Below, piece after piece: positions 35,422 to 44,920 of a stretch of 64,000 nt of DNA. The DNA lies in NCBI RefSeq assembly GCF_020164785.1, contig NZ_JAIUGX010000007.1, positions 62,001 through 126,000 on the forward strand. The letters are read 5' to 3'. Under the pieces are notes generated by a model that saw only the letters and a list, made by a program, of their open reading frames with translations, was not told where the DNA came from and did not search any database. Made by a program: the position numbers and the translations under genes. Every line of letters starts with the position of its first letter. The stretch's first letter is position 1. Origin of the DNA: Mesorhizobium sp. ES1-1. GTDB taxonomy: Bacteria; Pseudomonadota; Alphaproteobacteria; Rhizobiales; Rhizobiaceae.

Positions 35422-35496
35422 TGTCGGCCACGTCGGCTAATTCCAGGCGCGACGAAGTACCGACCGTCGTTGCTCCAGGATTTTGGAACTGACGCC

Positions 35497-36384
35497 ATGA
35501 ACATGATGAAAGCCATCGAGGCGTTGGAGCCTGCCGCCGACGGCGAGGGCGGCTTTCATCCGCTGTTTGCCGATGTGCCGTCTTCGGTCGAATTCAACAA
35601 GTTGCGCAAGCGGCTGCTTCGGCTTACCCGCCAGGCGATAGACGATTTCGCGATGGTGACTCCAGGACAGCGCTGGTTGGTTGCCCTGTCGGGTGGCAAG
35701 GATTCGTACGGCCTGCTCGCAATATTGCTGGATCTCAAATGGCGCGGGCTGCTGCCGGTCGACTTGCTGGCCTGCAATCTCGACCAGGGCCAGCCGGATT
35801 TCCCCAAGCACATCCTGCCCGACTATCTCGACAGGCATGCCATTCCACATCGCATCGAATACCAGGACACCTATTCGGTCGTGACCGACAAGCTGCCCCA
35901 GGGTAGCACCTATTGCTCGCTTTGTTCGCGGCTTAGGCGTGGCAATCTCTATCGCATCGCGCGCGAGGAGGGGTGCTCGGCCCTGGTGCTCGGCCACCAT
36001 CGCGAGGATATCCTGGAAACCTTCTTTATGAACCTGTTTCATTGCGGCAAGCTGGCAGCCATGCCGCCGAAGCTACTCAATGACGAGGGCGACGTCATGG
36101 TGCTCAGGCCGCTGAGCTATTGCGCCGAAATCGACCTTGAGAAATTCGCGGCGGCGATGCGGTTCCCGATCATTCCCTGCGACCTCTGCGGGAGCCAGGA
36201 AGGCCTGCAGCGCAATGCCATGAAGGCCATGCTCGACGATATTGAAAAGCGCATGCCTGGCCGCAAGGAAACGATGCTGCGTGCGCTGTCCAACAGCCGC
36301 CCCTCACATCTGCTCGACAGAAAGCTGTTCGATTTTGCAACCCTCAACGAAACCCTTACCACCGGGCAACCCGATGACATTTGA
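35497..36384 (+). CDS. ttcA: tRNA 2-thiocytidine synthase TtcA
   Basis: A 295-residue ATP pyrophosphatase-type enzyme that inserts sulfur at cytidine 32 of certain tRNAs. The PP-loop motif is SGGKDS at 65-70. The Fe-S cluster cysteines are C140 and C143 in [13 protein letters not shown], with C228 and C231 in IPCDLCGSQ; three of these bind the [4Fe-4S] cluster in TtcA. The enzyme is thus a client of the suf system encoded 15 kb away. ATG 35497 is chosen; the frame is open to a TTG at 35470 with no binding site. It overlaps the next gene by 11 bases. Confidence 0.93.
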   Translation: MNMMKAIEALEPAADGEGGFHPLFADVPSSVEFNKLRKRLLRLTRQAIDDFAMVTPGQRWLVALSGGKDSYGLLAILLDLKWRGLLPVDLLACNLDQGQPDFPKHILPDYLDRHAIPHRIEYQDTYSVVTDKLPQGSTYCSLCSRLRRGNLYRIAREEGCSALVLGHHREDILETFFMNLFHCGKLAAMPPKLLNDEGDVMVLRPLSYCAEIDLEKFAAAMRFPIIPCDLCGSQEGLQRNAMKAMLDDIEKRMPGRKETMLRALSNSRPSHLLDRKLFDFATLNETLTTGQPDDI

Positions 36385-37201
36385 CGATACCGCGATCGAC
36401 TGGCTCGCCGGGCTCCTGTCCGACGCAGCGCAGGCCGAGATCATGCCGCGCTTTCGCCGGCTGGGCGACGGCGACATCCGCCAGAAGACCTCCGCTGCCG
36501 ATCTGGTGACCGAGGCCGATGTCAACGCCGAGCGGCTGATCACCGCGCGCCTGCTCGAGCGGTATCCCCGAGCGATGGTCGTCGGCGAGGAGGCTTGTTC
36601 GGACAATCCGGCGCTTCTTGATGGCCTGGGCGACGCCGATCTGGCTTTTGTTGTCGACCCGGTCGACGGCACATTCAATTTCGCGTCCGGAGTGCCGTTG
36701 TTCGGCGTCATGCTGGCGGTCGTGGTCAAGGGCGAGACCGTGGCCGGTATCATCCACGACCCGGTCGGCAAGGATTGGCTGATCGGCGTCAGGGGCGGCG
36801 GCAGCCATATCAGGCATGCTCATGGCACTCTCGAGAGAGTGCGGGTGGCGGCGGGCGCACCGATCTCGCAAATGACCGGCGCGGTCTCCTGGCAATATAT
36901 GGCAGAGCCGGACCGCACGCGGCTCGCTTGCAACCAGACCAAGACGCTGTCGCAGTTCCATTACCGCTGCGCCGCCCATGAATACCGCCTGTTGGCCAGC
37001 GGCCATGGCCATTTCGTCGTCTACAACAAGCTGATGCCATGGGATCACCTGGCCGGTGTGCTGATCCATTCCGAGGCCGGCGGCCACGCCGCGCGCTTCG
37101 ATGGTACGGCCTACCTGCCGTCGCATGTCGGCGGTGGTCTCCTGGTCGCTCCAGACAAGGAAAGCTGGCAGGAACTGCGACGCGAACTGTGGGCTGAGTA
37201 G
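36374..37201 (+). CDS. Inositol monophosphatase family protein
   Basis: A 275-residue metal-dependent phosphatase with the family motifs GEEACSD (E72, E73), DPVDGTFNF (95-103) and [17 protein letters not shown] near the C-terminus. All metal ligands are present, so it is probably active. Members act on inositol phosphates, histidinol phosphate, fructose bisphosphate or 3'-phosphoadenosine phosphates, and the substrate cannot be read from the sequence. It overlaps ttcA by 11 bases, and translation is likely coupled; no functional tie to tRNA thiolation is known to me. Confidence 0.88.
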   Translation: MTFDDTAIDWLAGLLSDAAQAEIMPRFRRLGDGDIRQKTSAADLVTEADVNAERLITARLLERYPRAMVVGEEACSDNPALLDGLGDADLAFVVDPVDGTFNFASGVPLFGVMLAVVVKGETVAGIIHDPVGKDWLIGVRGGGSHIRHAHGTLERVRVAAGAPISQMTGAVSWQYMAEPDRTRLACNQTKTLSQFHYRCAAHEYRLLASGHGHFVVYNKLMPWDHLAGVLIHSEAGGHAARFDGTAYLPSHVGGGLLVAPDKESWQELRRELWAE

Positions 37202-37279
37202 GATGAAATAGCCGCGGCGGGCGCCTGAACCGTAGGCTTGTTCGGTCAAGGCTTAATGTCCTCAAGAGGGGTGTTTCGA

Positions 37280-37687
37280 GTGAAGCCTCGGTGCGCAATT
37301 TTTGCCTCGACTCTTGCCACAATCTTGTTCGCGAACGCCGATGCGGCAATCGCGCAGGAGCGCCCCTGTCGCAGTCGCGATCCCATCGACACGATCAAGG
37401 AGATGTCGGAGGCTATCTATGCTTGTTGGAAGCCGCCACCCGGCACCGCGGGCATGTCCGTGACCCTACAGTTCTCGCTTCGCCGTAACGGCACGTTGAT
37501 CGGCAAGCCTCGCGCCACTTATTCCGACCTGGGAGACGATCAACAGCTCAGCCGGGCGTTCATGGCATCCATCCTGAAGGCACTCGACGAGGCCCTGCCG
37601 TTGCCCTTCTCGGACAGCATGGGTGGAGCAATCGCGGGACGGATGCTTGTTCCTCGCTTTACAGCGGCGCTAGAAGGTACATCCTAG
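37280..37687 (+). CDS. Small periplasmic protein with a TolA/TonB C-terminal-like fold
   Basis: A 135-residue protein. From GTG 37280 it begins with a classical signal peptide (MKPRCAIFASTLATILFANA, cut after AIA before QERPC). The GTG follows AGAGGGG by eight bases, which decides against the upstream ATGs at 37238 and 37256. The mature part has an alpha/beta pattern, with CWKPPPGTAGMSVTLQFSLR followed by DGxL-like NGTLIGKPRA, and resembles the C-terminal domain of TolA/TonB-type proteins. Two cysteines may form a disulfide. Function is unknown and the fold match is tentative. Confidence 0.65.
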   Translation: MKPRCAIFASTLATILFANADAAIAQERPCRSRDPIDTIKEMSEAIYACWKPPPGTAGMSVTLQFSLRRNGTLIGKPRATYSDLGDDQQLSRAFMASILKALDEALPLPFSDSMGGAIAGRMLVPRFTAALEGTS

Positions 37688-37693
37688 GCAAGA

Positions 37694-37722
37694 CGTATCG
37701 CATGACAAATGGCAGCGATACG
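37694..37722. repeat. Inverted repeat between two convergent genes
   Basis: CGTATCGC (37694-37701) and GCGATACG (37715-37722) are perfect complements around a 13-base loop. The element lies 7 bases after the small periplasmic gene and 13 bases before the stop of the transporter gene. There is no T-run, so a terminator role is only possible. Confidence 0.5.
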
Positions 37723-37734
37723 CACAAACAGCAA

Positions 37735-39003
37735 TCAATGCAGGTCGGTGACGTGCCCTGAAACAGGTGCATTTTGCGGCCGGAACATCTTGCCGCGCTC
37801 GGCGATGAGGATCATCAGCAGCGCTGCGACAGAGACACTGCAGAATCCGGCGGCAAGCGGCGTCACCGTGCCGTTGAAAGCCTGGCCGATCAGCGTGCCC
37901 AGAATACCGCCGAGAAACGTCTGCATGAAGCCCAGGATGGACGACGCCGTGCCGGCCAGCTGGCCGAGCGGCTCCATGGCAAGCGCATTGAAATTTGCAC
38001 CGAGGGCGCCGAAGGGAAGCATGGCGCTGGCAAAGAAGGCAACGAATAGCCAGAGCGGCATCTTCATTTCCAGCGAGACGACCAGCCAGACCAGGCTGAT
38101 GACCAGAAACAGCAGCAGCGCGCTCTGCGACAGGCGGCGCATGCCGATACGGCCGACGAGGCGCGAGTTCAGATAATTGGAGAAGGCGAGCACGCCCGCG
38201 ACCGCCGCGAAGATGACCGGGAACATCTCGCCGACTTGGAAAATGTCGATATAGATCTGCTGTGCCGAGGCGATGAAGCCGAACATGGCGGCGAAGATAA
38301 AGGTGCTGGCGAACGCGTAGCAGATGGCTATGCGGTTGGTGAGCACGATGCGGAAACCGCCAAGGATGGATGACGCCGTCAGTGGCCGGCGATACTCTGG
38401 ATGCAGCGTCTCAGGCAGGCGCAGCAGCGACCAGGCGGATACGAGGAGCGCCCCGACGGCCATGGTGACGAAAATCCAGTGCCAGGTGGCGAACAGCATG
38501 ATGAACTGGCCGATGCCGGGCGCAATCACCGGTATCGCCATGAACACCATGAAGATCAGCGACATCACCTCCGCCATGCGCCGGCCGTCGAACGTGTCAC
38601 GCACGATCGAGACGGCGATGACGCGGGTGGCGGCGGCGCCCAGGCCCTGAACGAACCGGCACAACAGAAGTGTTTCAAAGCTCGGTGCGATGGCAGCGGC
38701 TGCGGCAGCGGCGACGTAGATCACCAGCCCCGCCACCAGCGGCGCGCGACGACCGAAACGGTCCGACAGTGGGCCGAAGACCAACTGGCCGCCGCCAAAG
38801 CCCAAAATGTAGGCTGTCACCACATATTGCCGGTGGTTTTCATTCTCCACGCCGAGCGACGCGCCGATCTGCTGCAGCGCCGGAAGCATGATGTCGATGG
38901 CCAGCGAGTTCAGCGCCATCAAAGCCGCGCAGAGCGCGATGAACTCCCAGCGCGGAATGGGCAGCTTGCGTGCCGATCGCTGCGCTGTCGATTGCTGGTC
39001 CAC
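37735..39003 (-). CDS. Bcr/CflA family multidrug MFS transporter
   Basis: A 422-residue 12-segment major facilitator protein of the drug:H+ antiporter type. The motif SDRFGRRAPLVAGLVIYV is the loop 2-3 signature, and the helix 4 region CRFVQGLGAAATRVIAVSIV is typical of Bcr/CflA members. It would export drugs or small metabolites using the proton gradient. GTG 39003 is preferred over ATG 39051 because the latter would read through a terminator hairpin at 39031-39050. It follows grxD on the same strand but is separated from it by that terminator. Confidence 0.88.
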   Translation of the reverse strand: MDQQSTAQRSARKLPIPRWEFIALCAALMALNSLAIDIMLPALQQIGASLGVENENHRQYVVTAYILGFGGGQLVFGPLSDRFGRRAPLVAGLVIYVAAAAAAAIAPSFETLLLCRFVQGLGAAATRVIAVSIVRDTFDGRRMAEVMSLIFMVFMAIPVIAPGIGQFIMLFATWHWIFVTMAVGALLVSAWSLLRLPETLHPEYRRPLTASSILGGFRIVLTNRIAICYAFASTFIFAAMFGFIASAQQIYIDIFQVGEMFPVIFAAVAGVLAFSNYLNSRLVGRIGMRRLSQSALLLFLVISLVWLVVSLEMKMPLWLFVAFFASAMLPFGALGANFNALAMEPLGQLAGTASSILGFMQTFLGGILGTLIGQAFNGTVTPLAAGFCSVSVAALLMILIAERGKMFRPQNAPVSGHVTDLH

Positions 39004-39020
39004 GGCAAGTCCGATCTCTG

Positions 39021-39050
39021 AAAACGAAAATGCGCCGGCGGGCCGGCGCA
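39021..39050 (-). terminator. Rho-independent terminator after grxD
   Basis: TGCGCCGGC and GCCGGCGCA (39031-39050) form a tight stem. On the minus strand it is followed by TTTTCGTTTTC. It lies about 100 bases downstream of the grxD stop and 18 bases ahead of the transporter start. Confidence 0.8.
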
Positions 39051-39148
39051 TTGCCTCGTTCTGGTCCCGATATCAGGGACATGAAAAATTGCCGGGAATG
39101 ATTCCTCGGCGCCTGATGCAAGTCTCGATCGACATGCACCGATGAAGT

Positions 39149-39484
39149 TCAGGCGGTGGCTTTGACGCTGACGCCCTTCTCGACGAGGAACGTCTGCAGT
39201 TCGCCCGCCTGGAACATCTCGCGGATGATGTCGCAGCCGCCCACGAACTCGCCTTTGACATAGAGCTGAGGAATCGTCGGCCAGTTGGAATATTCCTTGA
39301 TCCCCTGGCGCAGCTCGGCCGAGTCAAGGACGTTCACGCCTTTGTAGTCGGCGCCGATGTAGTCGAGTATTTGGACGACCTGGCCGGAGAATCCGCATTG
39401 CGGGAAGCCGGGCGTGCCCTTCATGAAAAGCACAACCTCGTTCGTCTTCACTTCATTGTCGATGTAGTCGTTGATACCGCTCAT
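39149..39484 (-). CDS. grxD: Monothiol CGFS glutaredoxin (Grx4 type)
   Basis: A 111-residue monothiol glutaredoxin with the active-site motif CGFS (C30 in [10 protein letters not shown]). Such proteins bind a [2Fe-2S] cluster as a dimer with glutathione and also form heterodimers with BolA. They deliver clusters and report iron status. The conserved glutathione-binding [17 protein letters not shown] is present. ATG 39484 follows AAAGGATATTCC. The bolA gene lies just upstream on the same strand, 150 bases away, so the two are probably co-transcribed. Confidence 0.96.
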   Translation of the reverse strand: MSGINDYIDNEVKTNEVVLFMKGTPGFPQCGFSGQVVQILDYIGADYKGVNVLDSAELRQGIKEYSNWPTIPQLYVKGEFVGGCDIIREMFQAGELQTFLVEKGVSVKATA

Positions 39485-39634
39485 GGAATATCCTTTCACG
39501 CCTGTGGGAGTCAGGCTCGAAGCATTCCTTTCAAATAAACCCATAGAGTGCCCGAAACAAGACATTAGCCGCGCAGCCCGAGAAATGGCGCAAAGGATGG
39601 GCCGCCTTGGGCCAAGAGCTTGTCGGCGGACCTC

Positions 39635-39868
39635 TCAGTCCGGTACGCTGGTCTGCAGGGCGAGCGCATGCAGCACACCGCCCATATTCCCCTTCAGCGC
39701 GTCATAAACCATCTGGTGTTGCTGCACGCGGCTCTTGCCGCGAAAGCTCTCGGCAACCACCTCCGCCGCGTAATGGTCGCCGTCGCCTGCAAGATCGCGG
39801 ATGGTTACCTGGGCGTCGGGAATGCCGTCCTTGATCAGTTTTTCGATGTCGTGGGCGTCCATTGCCAT
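39635..39868 (-). CDS. bolA: BolA family protein
   Basis: A 77-residue BolA. The family core is visible: IRDLAGDGDHYAAEVVAESF and a conserved His region SRVQQHQMVYDALKG. The conserved residues H32 and C-terminal His region of the family bind a shared Fe-S cluster with monothiol glutaredoxins; here there is no cysteine, so it is of the BolA-His type. ATG 39868 and ATG 39862 (M3) are both possible. It lies ahead of grxD; the pair is a widely conserved Fe-S trafficking unit. Confidence 0.92.
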   Translation of the reverse strand: MAMDAHDIEKLIKDGIPDAQVTIRDLAGDGDHYAAEVVAESFRGKSRVQQHQMVYDALKGNMGGVLHALALQTSVPD

Positions 39869-39941
39869 GGCGAAATTCCTGTTTCGGGCGGGCAGCTAGG
39901 CGGCAGCCCGTGCGAGGAGAATGAGAGTCGGGCTGAGACTA

Positions 39942-39986
39942 AAGCGTTTCCGGTTCGGATTGAAGCGCTTCCGTCCTGCCGGATTG
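39942..39986. repeat. Imperfect tandem repeat
   Basis: Two units, AAGCGTTTCCGGTTCGGATTG and AAGCGCTTCCG-TCCTGCC-GGATTG, lie side by side at 39942-39962 and 39963-39986. They are separated from the membrane gene stop by nine bases. Short repeats with this core occur between rhizobial genes. No function is evident. Confidence 0.55.
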
Positions 39987-39995
39987 ATCGAGGGA

Positions 39996-40517
39996 TTAAA
40001 TGGTCTCCTCCGGCCGAACCGCATCGTCCGTGGGGCCATCTTCGCGCATCGAGAAGATACGGCCAAGGCTGAAGACCAACACATAGAGCGGCACGTTGAC
40101 CAGAATGTTGGCGATCGGCAGGTAACTGGTCGCCTGCCAGAGGGGTGAAAAAAAGGGCTGGCCGTAGCCATCGCAGACCAGCGAAGACCCATATTCCCAC
40201 AGAGCTCCAATCGCAGCCGCGGCTGCGAAAAGCTTGATGCAGGTGCTGATCTGTCGTGTCCGCCCGAGTTCCGGCAGAAGCCGGTCCCAAAGCACCAGGC
40301 AGACGATGGGAACCGCGTAGACCAGATTCTGCAGAACCAGCATCGGCAGCGTTCCATTGGCCGATACGAGGAACTGGTCACGCCTTTCCAGCAGCGGGCA
40401 AAGCTCGCTCGAGGTCGTCGAAAGCAGGAAGAAGACGAACGGCCCCAGCAGCCAGAAGAAGAACAGCGAGGGCCAGAATACGACCGCAAGCAGGGCGCGG
40501 ACAGCCAGTTTGTTCAA
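39996..40517 (-). CDS. Unrecognised membrane protein translationally coupled to purL
   Basis: A 173-residue protein with about four hydrophobic segments (residues 8-32, 57-80, 93-112, 132-152). The N-terminal segment [18 protein letters not shown] is unusually rich in Phe and Leu. Three cysteines are scattered. No family is recognised. Its ATG overlaps the purL stop (ATGA, 40514-40517), so it is co-translated with purL although nothing links it to purines. A function in membrane transport is possible but unsupported. Confidence 0.75.
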   Translation of the reverse strand: MNKLAVRALLAVVFWPSLFFFWLLGPFVFFLLSTTSSELCPLLERRDQFLVSANGTLPMLVLQNLVYAVPIVCLVLWDRLLPELGRTRQISTCIKLFAAAAAIGALWEYGSSLVCDGYGQPFFSPLWQATSYLPIANILVNVPLYVLVFSLGRIFSMREDGPTDDAVRPEETI

Positions 40518-42745
40518 CTGGCTAGATCCATGAAGCGGGGGAACCAGCCATCGTGGGCTGCGCTCAGCTCAGTGACCGGAATCGCCCGCGCTTCACCAAG
40601 TTTCAGGGCGTTGCCGCCGGTCGAGCCGATCCAGGGCGCGAAGATGCCGAGCTCGCCCTGCTGCTTGCGGATCGTGTCCCATTCATCGCCATGCGGATCG
40701 ATCGACAGCGTCAGGAGGTAGCGGCCTTGATCTTCGCCGAACCAGACCGGGATCGGGTCGGTGCCAAGAAGCCCGGGGATAGTCGCGCCGATACCGGAGG
40801 CCATTGCCATCTCCGCCAGTGCCACCGCGATGCCGCCGTCGGAGACGTCGTGAGCGGCGGTGACGATGCCGGACGCGATCAGTGAGCGTACATGATCGCC
40901 GACGCGCTTTTCGTGGGTGAGGTCAACGGGCGGAGGCGGACCATCCGTGCGGCCATGGATATCGCGCATATAGACCGACTGGCCAAGGTGTGTGCCCCAG
41001 GAGGGGGGCGCGCCCACCAGCAGGATCATCTGGTCCTCGGCCGCGAAACCGATCCGCGTCATCTTCGACCAATCGTCGATCAGCCCGACACCGCCGATGG
41101 TCGGCGTTGGCAGGATGCCCTGGCCGTTGGTCTCGTTGTAAAGCGAGACATTGCCGGACACGATCGGGAAGCCGAGCGCCCGGCAGGCGTCCCCGATGCC
41201 CTTCACCGCGCCGACCAGCTGGCCCATGATTTCCGGCCGCTCGGGATTGCCGAAATTGAGGTTGTCGGTGGCCGCGAGCGGCAATGCGCCAGTGGCGGTC
41301 AGGTTACGCCAGCACTCCGCCACGGCCTGCTTGCCGCCCTCATATGGGTCGGCCTCGCAATAGCGGGGCGTGACGTCGGATGAGAAGGCCAGCGCCTTGG
41401 TGGCATGCCCTTCCACCCTCACCACCCCGGCGTCGCCGCCCGGCAACTGGAGGGAATTGCCCTGGATCAGCGTGTCATATTGTTCCCACACCCAACGCCG
41501 CGACGACAAGTCCGGTCCGCCGAGCAGCTTCAGCAGCGCCTCCGCGACATCAGCGCGGGGAGCGTCATCGGCCGCAAGCGGCGCCGGTTTCTTCGATTCG
41601 ACCCAGGGCCGGTCATATTCGGGCGCCTTGTCGCCAAGATCCTTGATCGGCAGATTGGCGACCTCGTCGCCCTGATGCAGGACGCGGAAGCGCAGATCAT
41701 CCGTGGTCCTGCCGACAATGGCGAAGTCCAGGCCCCATTTGTGGAAGATGGCCTCGGCTTCCTTCTCCTTCTCGGGGCGCAGCACCATCAGCATGCGCTC
41801 CTGGCTCTCCGACAGCATCATCTCATAGGCGCTCATGCGCTCCTCGCGCACAGGCACCTTGTCGAGGTCGAGCTCGATGCCGAGATCGCCCTTGGCGCCC
41901 ATCTCGACCGCCGAGCAGGTGAGACCGGCGGCCCCCATGTCCTGGATGGCGATGACGGCGCCCGAGGCCATGAGTTCGAGGCATGCCTCCAGCAGGCACT
42001 TTTCGGTGAACGGGTCGCCGACCTGCACGGTGGGACGCTTCTCGTCGATCTTGTCGTCGAATTCGGCCGAGGCCATGGTGGCGCCGCCCACGCCGTCCCG
42101 GCCGGTCTTGGCGCCGAGATAGACGACCGGCAGGCCGACGCCCTTGGCTTCAGACAGGAAGATCCCGTCGGTCTTGGCCAGGCCTGCTGCGAAGGCATTG
42201 ACCAGGATGTTGCCATTGTAGCGCGCATCGAAATTGACTTCTCCGCCGACCGTGGGCACCCCGAAGGCATTGCCGTAGCCGCCGACGCCGGACACCACGC
42301 CAGAGACGAGATGCCGGGTCTTAGGGTGGTCCGGAGCGCCGAAGCGCAGCGCGTTCATCGCCGCTATCGGCCGCGCGCCCATGGTGAACACATCCCGCAA
42401 AATGCCGCCGACGCCGGTCGCCGCGCCCTGATAGGGCTCGATGTAGGATGGGTGGTTGTGGCTCTCCATTTTGAACACGACGCAGTCGCCGTCGCCTATG
42501 TCGACGACACCCGCATTCTCGCCTGGGCCCTGGATGACCCTCGGCCCTGTTGTCGGCAATGTCCGCAGCCACTTCTTCGAGGATTTGTAGGAGCAATGCT
42601 CATTCCACATCGCCGAAAAGATGCCGAGTTCGGTGAAGCTCGGCTCGCGGCCTACAAGATCGAGGATGCGCTGATACTCGTCGGACTTTAGCCCGTGCGA
42701 GGCGATGAGTTCGGGGGTGATCGGCACTGAATTGGAAATGGTCAT
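40514..42745 (-). CDS. purL: Phosphoribosylformylglycinamidine synthase subunit PurL (small type)
   Basis: A 743-residue PurL of the three-subunit kind that works with PurS and PurQ in the fourth step of purine synthesis, turning FGAR to FGAM with ATP and glutamine. The conserved blocks are visible: [13 protein letters not shown] near the N-terminus, [38 protein letters not shown] and [16 protein letters not shown]. The length matches the small PurL, so separate PurS and PurQ are needed; both are encoded at 46.7-48.6 kb. ATG 42745 has a weak binding site. Confidence 0.98.
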   Translation of the reverse strand: MTISNSVPITPELIASHGLKSDEYQRILDLVGREPSFTELGIFSAMWNEHCSYKSSKKWLRTLPTTGPRVIQGPGENAGVVDIGDGDCVVFKMESHNHPSYIEPYQGAATGVGGILRDVFTMGARPIAAMNALRFGAPDHPKTRHLVSGVVSGVGGYGNAFGVPTVGGEVNFDARYNGNILVNAFAAGLAKTDGIFLSEAKGVGLPVVYLGAKTGRDGVGGATMASAEFDDKIDEKRPTVQVGDPFTEKCLLEACLELMASGAVIAIQDMGAAGLTCSAVEMGAKGDLGIELDLDKVPVREERMSAYEMMLSESQERMLMVLRPEKEKEAEAIFHKWGLDFAIVGRTTDDLRFRVLHQGDEVANLPIKDLGDKAPEYDRPWVESKKPAPLAADDAPRADVAEALLKLLGGPDLSSRRWVWEQYDTLIQGNSLQLPGGDAGVVRVEGHATKALAFSSDVTPRYCEADPYEGGKQAVAECWRNLTATGALPLAATDNLNFGNPERPEIMGQLVGAVKGIGDACRALGFPIVSGNVSLYNETNGQGILPTPTIGGVGLIDDWSKMTRIGFAAEDQMILLVGAPPSWGTHLGQSVYMRDIHGRTDGPPPPVDLTHEKRVGDHVRSLIASGIVTAAHDVSDGGIAVALAEMAMASGIGATIPGLLGTDPIPVWFGEDQGRYLLTLSIDPHGDEWDTIRKQQGELGIFAPWIGSTGGNALKLGEARAIPVTELSAAHDGWFPRFMDLAS

Positions 42746-42945
42746 GTCGGCAGTTGTGTCCTGGGGATCGAGTCCCGTCTTATCGCAAGCTTTGAGGCCA
42801 ATACACCCGTCAGCGGGCGAAAAAAGACAGAAAGCTTCAACGGCGGCGGCCGCGCCGTCAGGCTACCTTGGGCGGGGCGGTGCCGATCGCGGAACGCTAT
42901 GGCATTCCGGTCGTTAGGTCTTGAACCAATCAGGAGATCCCGACC

Positions 42946-43110
42946 ATGGCCGAAAAGCAAGACAAGAAGGAAAGCCCGCTCTCGGACAAGGAGGCGCTGC
43001 ATATCGCGGAGACCACCGACGTTTCGCCCGGGCAGGCCAAGGAACTGGCCAAGAAGCACGGTAAGGAAAATGCCGAAAAGGAAGCCAAGAATTTCAAAGC
43101 CGAAGGTTGA
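42946..43110 (+). CDS. Small hydrophilic hypothetical protein (54 residues)
   Basis: A 54-codon gene starting MAEKQDKKESPLSDKEALHI and ending NFKAEG. It is almost all charged or polar, with many Lys and Glu, and contains the helix TTDVSPGQAKELAKKHGKEN. ATG 42946 is preceded by CAGGAG nine bases upstream, a strong ribosome binding site, and codon usage is normal for the genome. Similar short proteins with the sequence pattern D-SP-QA-ELA-KHG are found in rhizobia and may be related to the DUF3606 group, but this is uncertain. No function is known. Confidence 0.7.
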   Translation: MAEKQDKKESPLSDKEALHIAETTDVSPGQAKELAKKHGKENAEKEAKNFKAEG

Positions 43111-43161
43111 TCTCAGCCTCCGTCTGCCCGCACTAGGGTGAAGGAACGACCTGTCTCAACT

Positions 43162-44574
43162 TTAAGAGAAGCTGTCATAGCCGGCGCGGCCTTCGTCGAG
43201 AAGCCGGCGGATCACGGCAACGCCCTCGGCGACATCGCGGTGATGTCTCGGCTGTGAGATTCCAAAGCGTACGCCGTGGAAAACCTGCTCCGAACGCCCG
43301 GCCTTGAACTCATCCTCGTCATCGATCAGGACGCCATGCTCGAGGCAGGCGTTCTTGAAAGTGCCCGACAGCCAGGGATCGGGCAGGGTGAGCCAGACAA
43401 AGGGCACGTTGTCGTGTGACTTGAACGAAAAGCCGGCCAGGGTGTCGCGGACGATCGCGATGCGAGCCTGGATTTCGGCGATGGCGCTCATGCGTATTTG
43501 CGCGGCTTGGCCTGACAGCACCAAACGGCTGTTCACCTCGGCCAGCAGGAATGGCATGCCGCCGGTGATCATTTTGTGGGCGACACGGATGCGATGGCGA
43601 TAGGCGGGCGGGCAGGCAAGCCAACCGCCACGAATGCCTGCCGCTACCGATTTCGAGAGACCACCCGCCACGATGGTCCGCTCGGGCGCGTATTCGGCCA
43701 GCAATGGCGTCGGATCATCGGTCAGATGGCCATAGAGATCGTCTTCGATAAGAACGACATTGTATTCGCGCGCGATCCGGGCGACCGCCTCGCGACGTGA
43801 GGCTGACAGCGTCACCAAGGTGGGATTCTGCGCCGTCGGCATCAGAAAAATCATCCTCGGGTGCTTTTGCGCGCAGACACGCTCGAAATCGGCGGGGTCG
43901 ATCCCTTCATCATCCGAGGCCACGAGTGCGACTCTCCGCCCGATAAGGCCTGCGCTGCGTGAAATCTGCGAATAGGTCAGGTGCTCGAAGGCAACATAGT
44001 CGCCCGGTGTGGTCAAGGCGGCGATCGCGGCCATCACAGCGGCATGGGTGCCGAGCGTTGGAACGACGGCATCGGCAGTCGGGGCGAAGGCATTTCGCGA
44101 CAACCACCGGGCACCGGCTTCGTGCCAGCGGTCCGGAAAATCCCGCGTGTAGCTAGAAATCTCATGCGGATAATCCTGCGCCGCACGCGACAGGACATCG
44201 GCGACAATGGCTCCCTGGCCGACATCCGGTGCCGCCGTGCTGTCGAAGCGCAGCTTGCCGCGAGGCACATCCACGCCGCGCGTCCCCTCCATGCCGATGT
44301 CGGGAGCGTGGAGCTCGGGCTTGCCCTCCGCGTGCTGGGCCAGCACAAAGGTTCCCCGGCCGACTTCTCCGCTCACCAGCCCACGCTCGCGCAGCAATTG
44401 GTAGGCACGACCCACCGTGCCGACAGTGGCGCCGATGTCATAGGCCAGATCGCGTTGCGGAGGCAGCTTCGCACCGGCGCCGATGATGCCCCGGTCGATA
44501 TCCGCTTCAATGGAATCCGCCAGCCTTTGATAGAGCGGGCCGGAGCCGGTTAGGTCTGGACGCCAATTTGTCAT
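43162..44574 (-). CDS. MocR-type GntR/aminotransferase transcriptional regulator
   Basis: A 470-residue two-domain regulator. Residues 1-75 form a GntR winged helix (LYQRLADSIEADIDRGIIGA and ERGLVSGEVGRGTF). The remainder is an inactive or PLP-binding class I aminotransferase fold with the PLP lysine in VAGGLSKSVAAGIRGG. MocR regulators sense PLP or amino-compounds and often control the neighbouring gene. The target here may be the divergent DUF1127 gene, 93 bases away. ATG 44574 is the start; an ATG at 44604 is also in frame. Confidence 0.9.
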   Translation of the reverse strand: MTNWRPDLTGSGPLYQRLADSIEADIDRGIIGAGAKLPPQRDLAYDIGATVGTVGRAYQLLRERGLVSGEVGRGTFVLAQHAEGKPELHAPDIGMEGTRGVDVPRGKLRFDSTAAPDVGQGAIVADVLSRAAQDYPHEISSYTRDFPDRWHEAGARWLSRNAFAPTADAVVPTLGTHAAVMAAIAALTTPGDYVAFEHLTYSQISRSAGLIGRRVALVASDDEGIDPADFERVCAQKHPRMIFLMPTAQNPTLVTLSASRREAVARIAREYNVVLIEDDLYGHLTDDPTPLLAEYAPERTIVAGGLSKSVAAGIRGGWLACPPAYRHRIRVAHKMITGGMPFLLAEVNSRLVLSGQAAQIRMSAIAEIQARIAIVRDTLAGFSFKSHDNVPFVWLTLPDPWLSGTFKNACLEHGVLIDDEDEFKAGRSEQVFHGVRFGISQPRHHRDVAEGVAVIRRLLDEGRAGYDSFS

Positions 44575-44666
44575 GGTGACAAGTTTTAGATTGCACCGAT
44601 ACATTAGTCAATCCATATCGACGATGGCGCTAAGACGGCGCCGACGAATAATATCGGTAGAGTGAA

Positions 44667-44918
44667 ATGAACACAATAGACACAATCCGCCCCTCGCAAA
44701 CCAAGTCATTGATTCAGATCAGGCGCCCATGGAGCGTCCGAGACTTCGTCGGCCGCACAGTTCACGTCGCCGCATCGTTCGCCAAATGGGTTGGAACCAT
44801 GATGGATCGTCGGAGGAGCCGGCTGGCATTGCTTGAAATGACGGATGATCAGCTCAAGGACATTGGCCTCTCGCGCGGCGATGCCTATCGCGAAGGAATC
44901 AGGGCCTTCTGGGATTGA
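44667..44918 (+). CDS. DUF1127 domain small protein
   Basis: An 83-residue basic protein whose C-terminal half carries the DUF1127 motif (LLEMTDDQLKDIGLSRGDAY). Small DUF1127 proteins of alphaproteobacteria, such as those of Agrobacterium and Rhodobacter, influence phosphate or carbon metabolism, RNA turnover and stress response, some by binding RNA. The N-terminal 45 residues have several Arg and Trp. It is divergent from the MocR regulator, a common arrangement in this group. Confidence 0.9.
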   Translation: MNTIDTIRPSQTKSLIQIRRPWSVRDFVGRTVHVAASFAKWVGTMMDRRRSRLALLEMTDDQLKDIGLSRGDAYREGIRAFWD

Positions 44919-44920
44919 GC

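Noticed and set aside
36356..37249. A 297-codon open frame antisense to the inositol-phosphatase-family gene
   Set aside because: The plus strand carries an intact metal-site protein; the antisense product is not protein-like.
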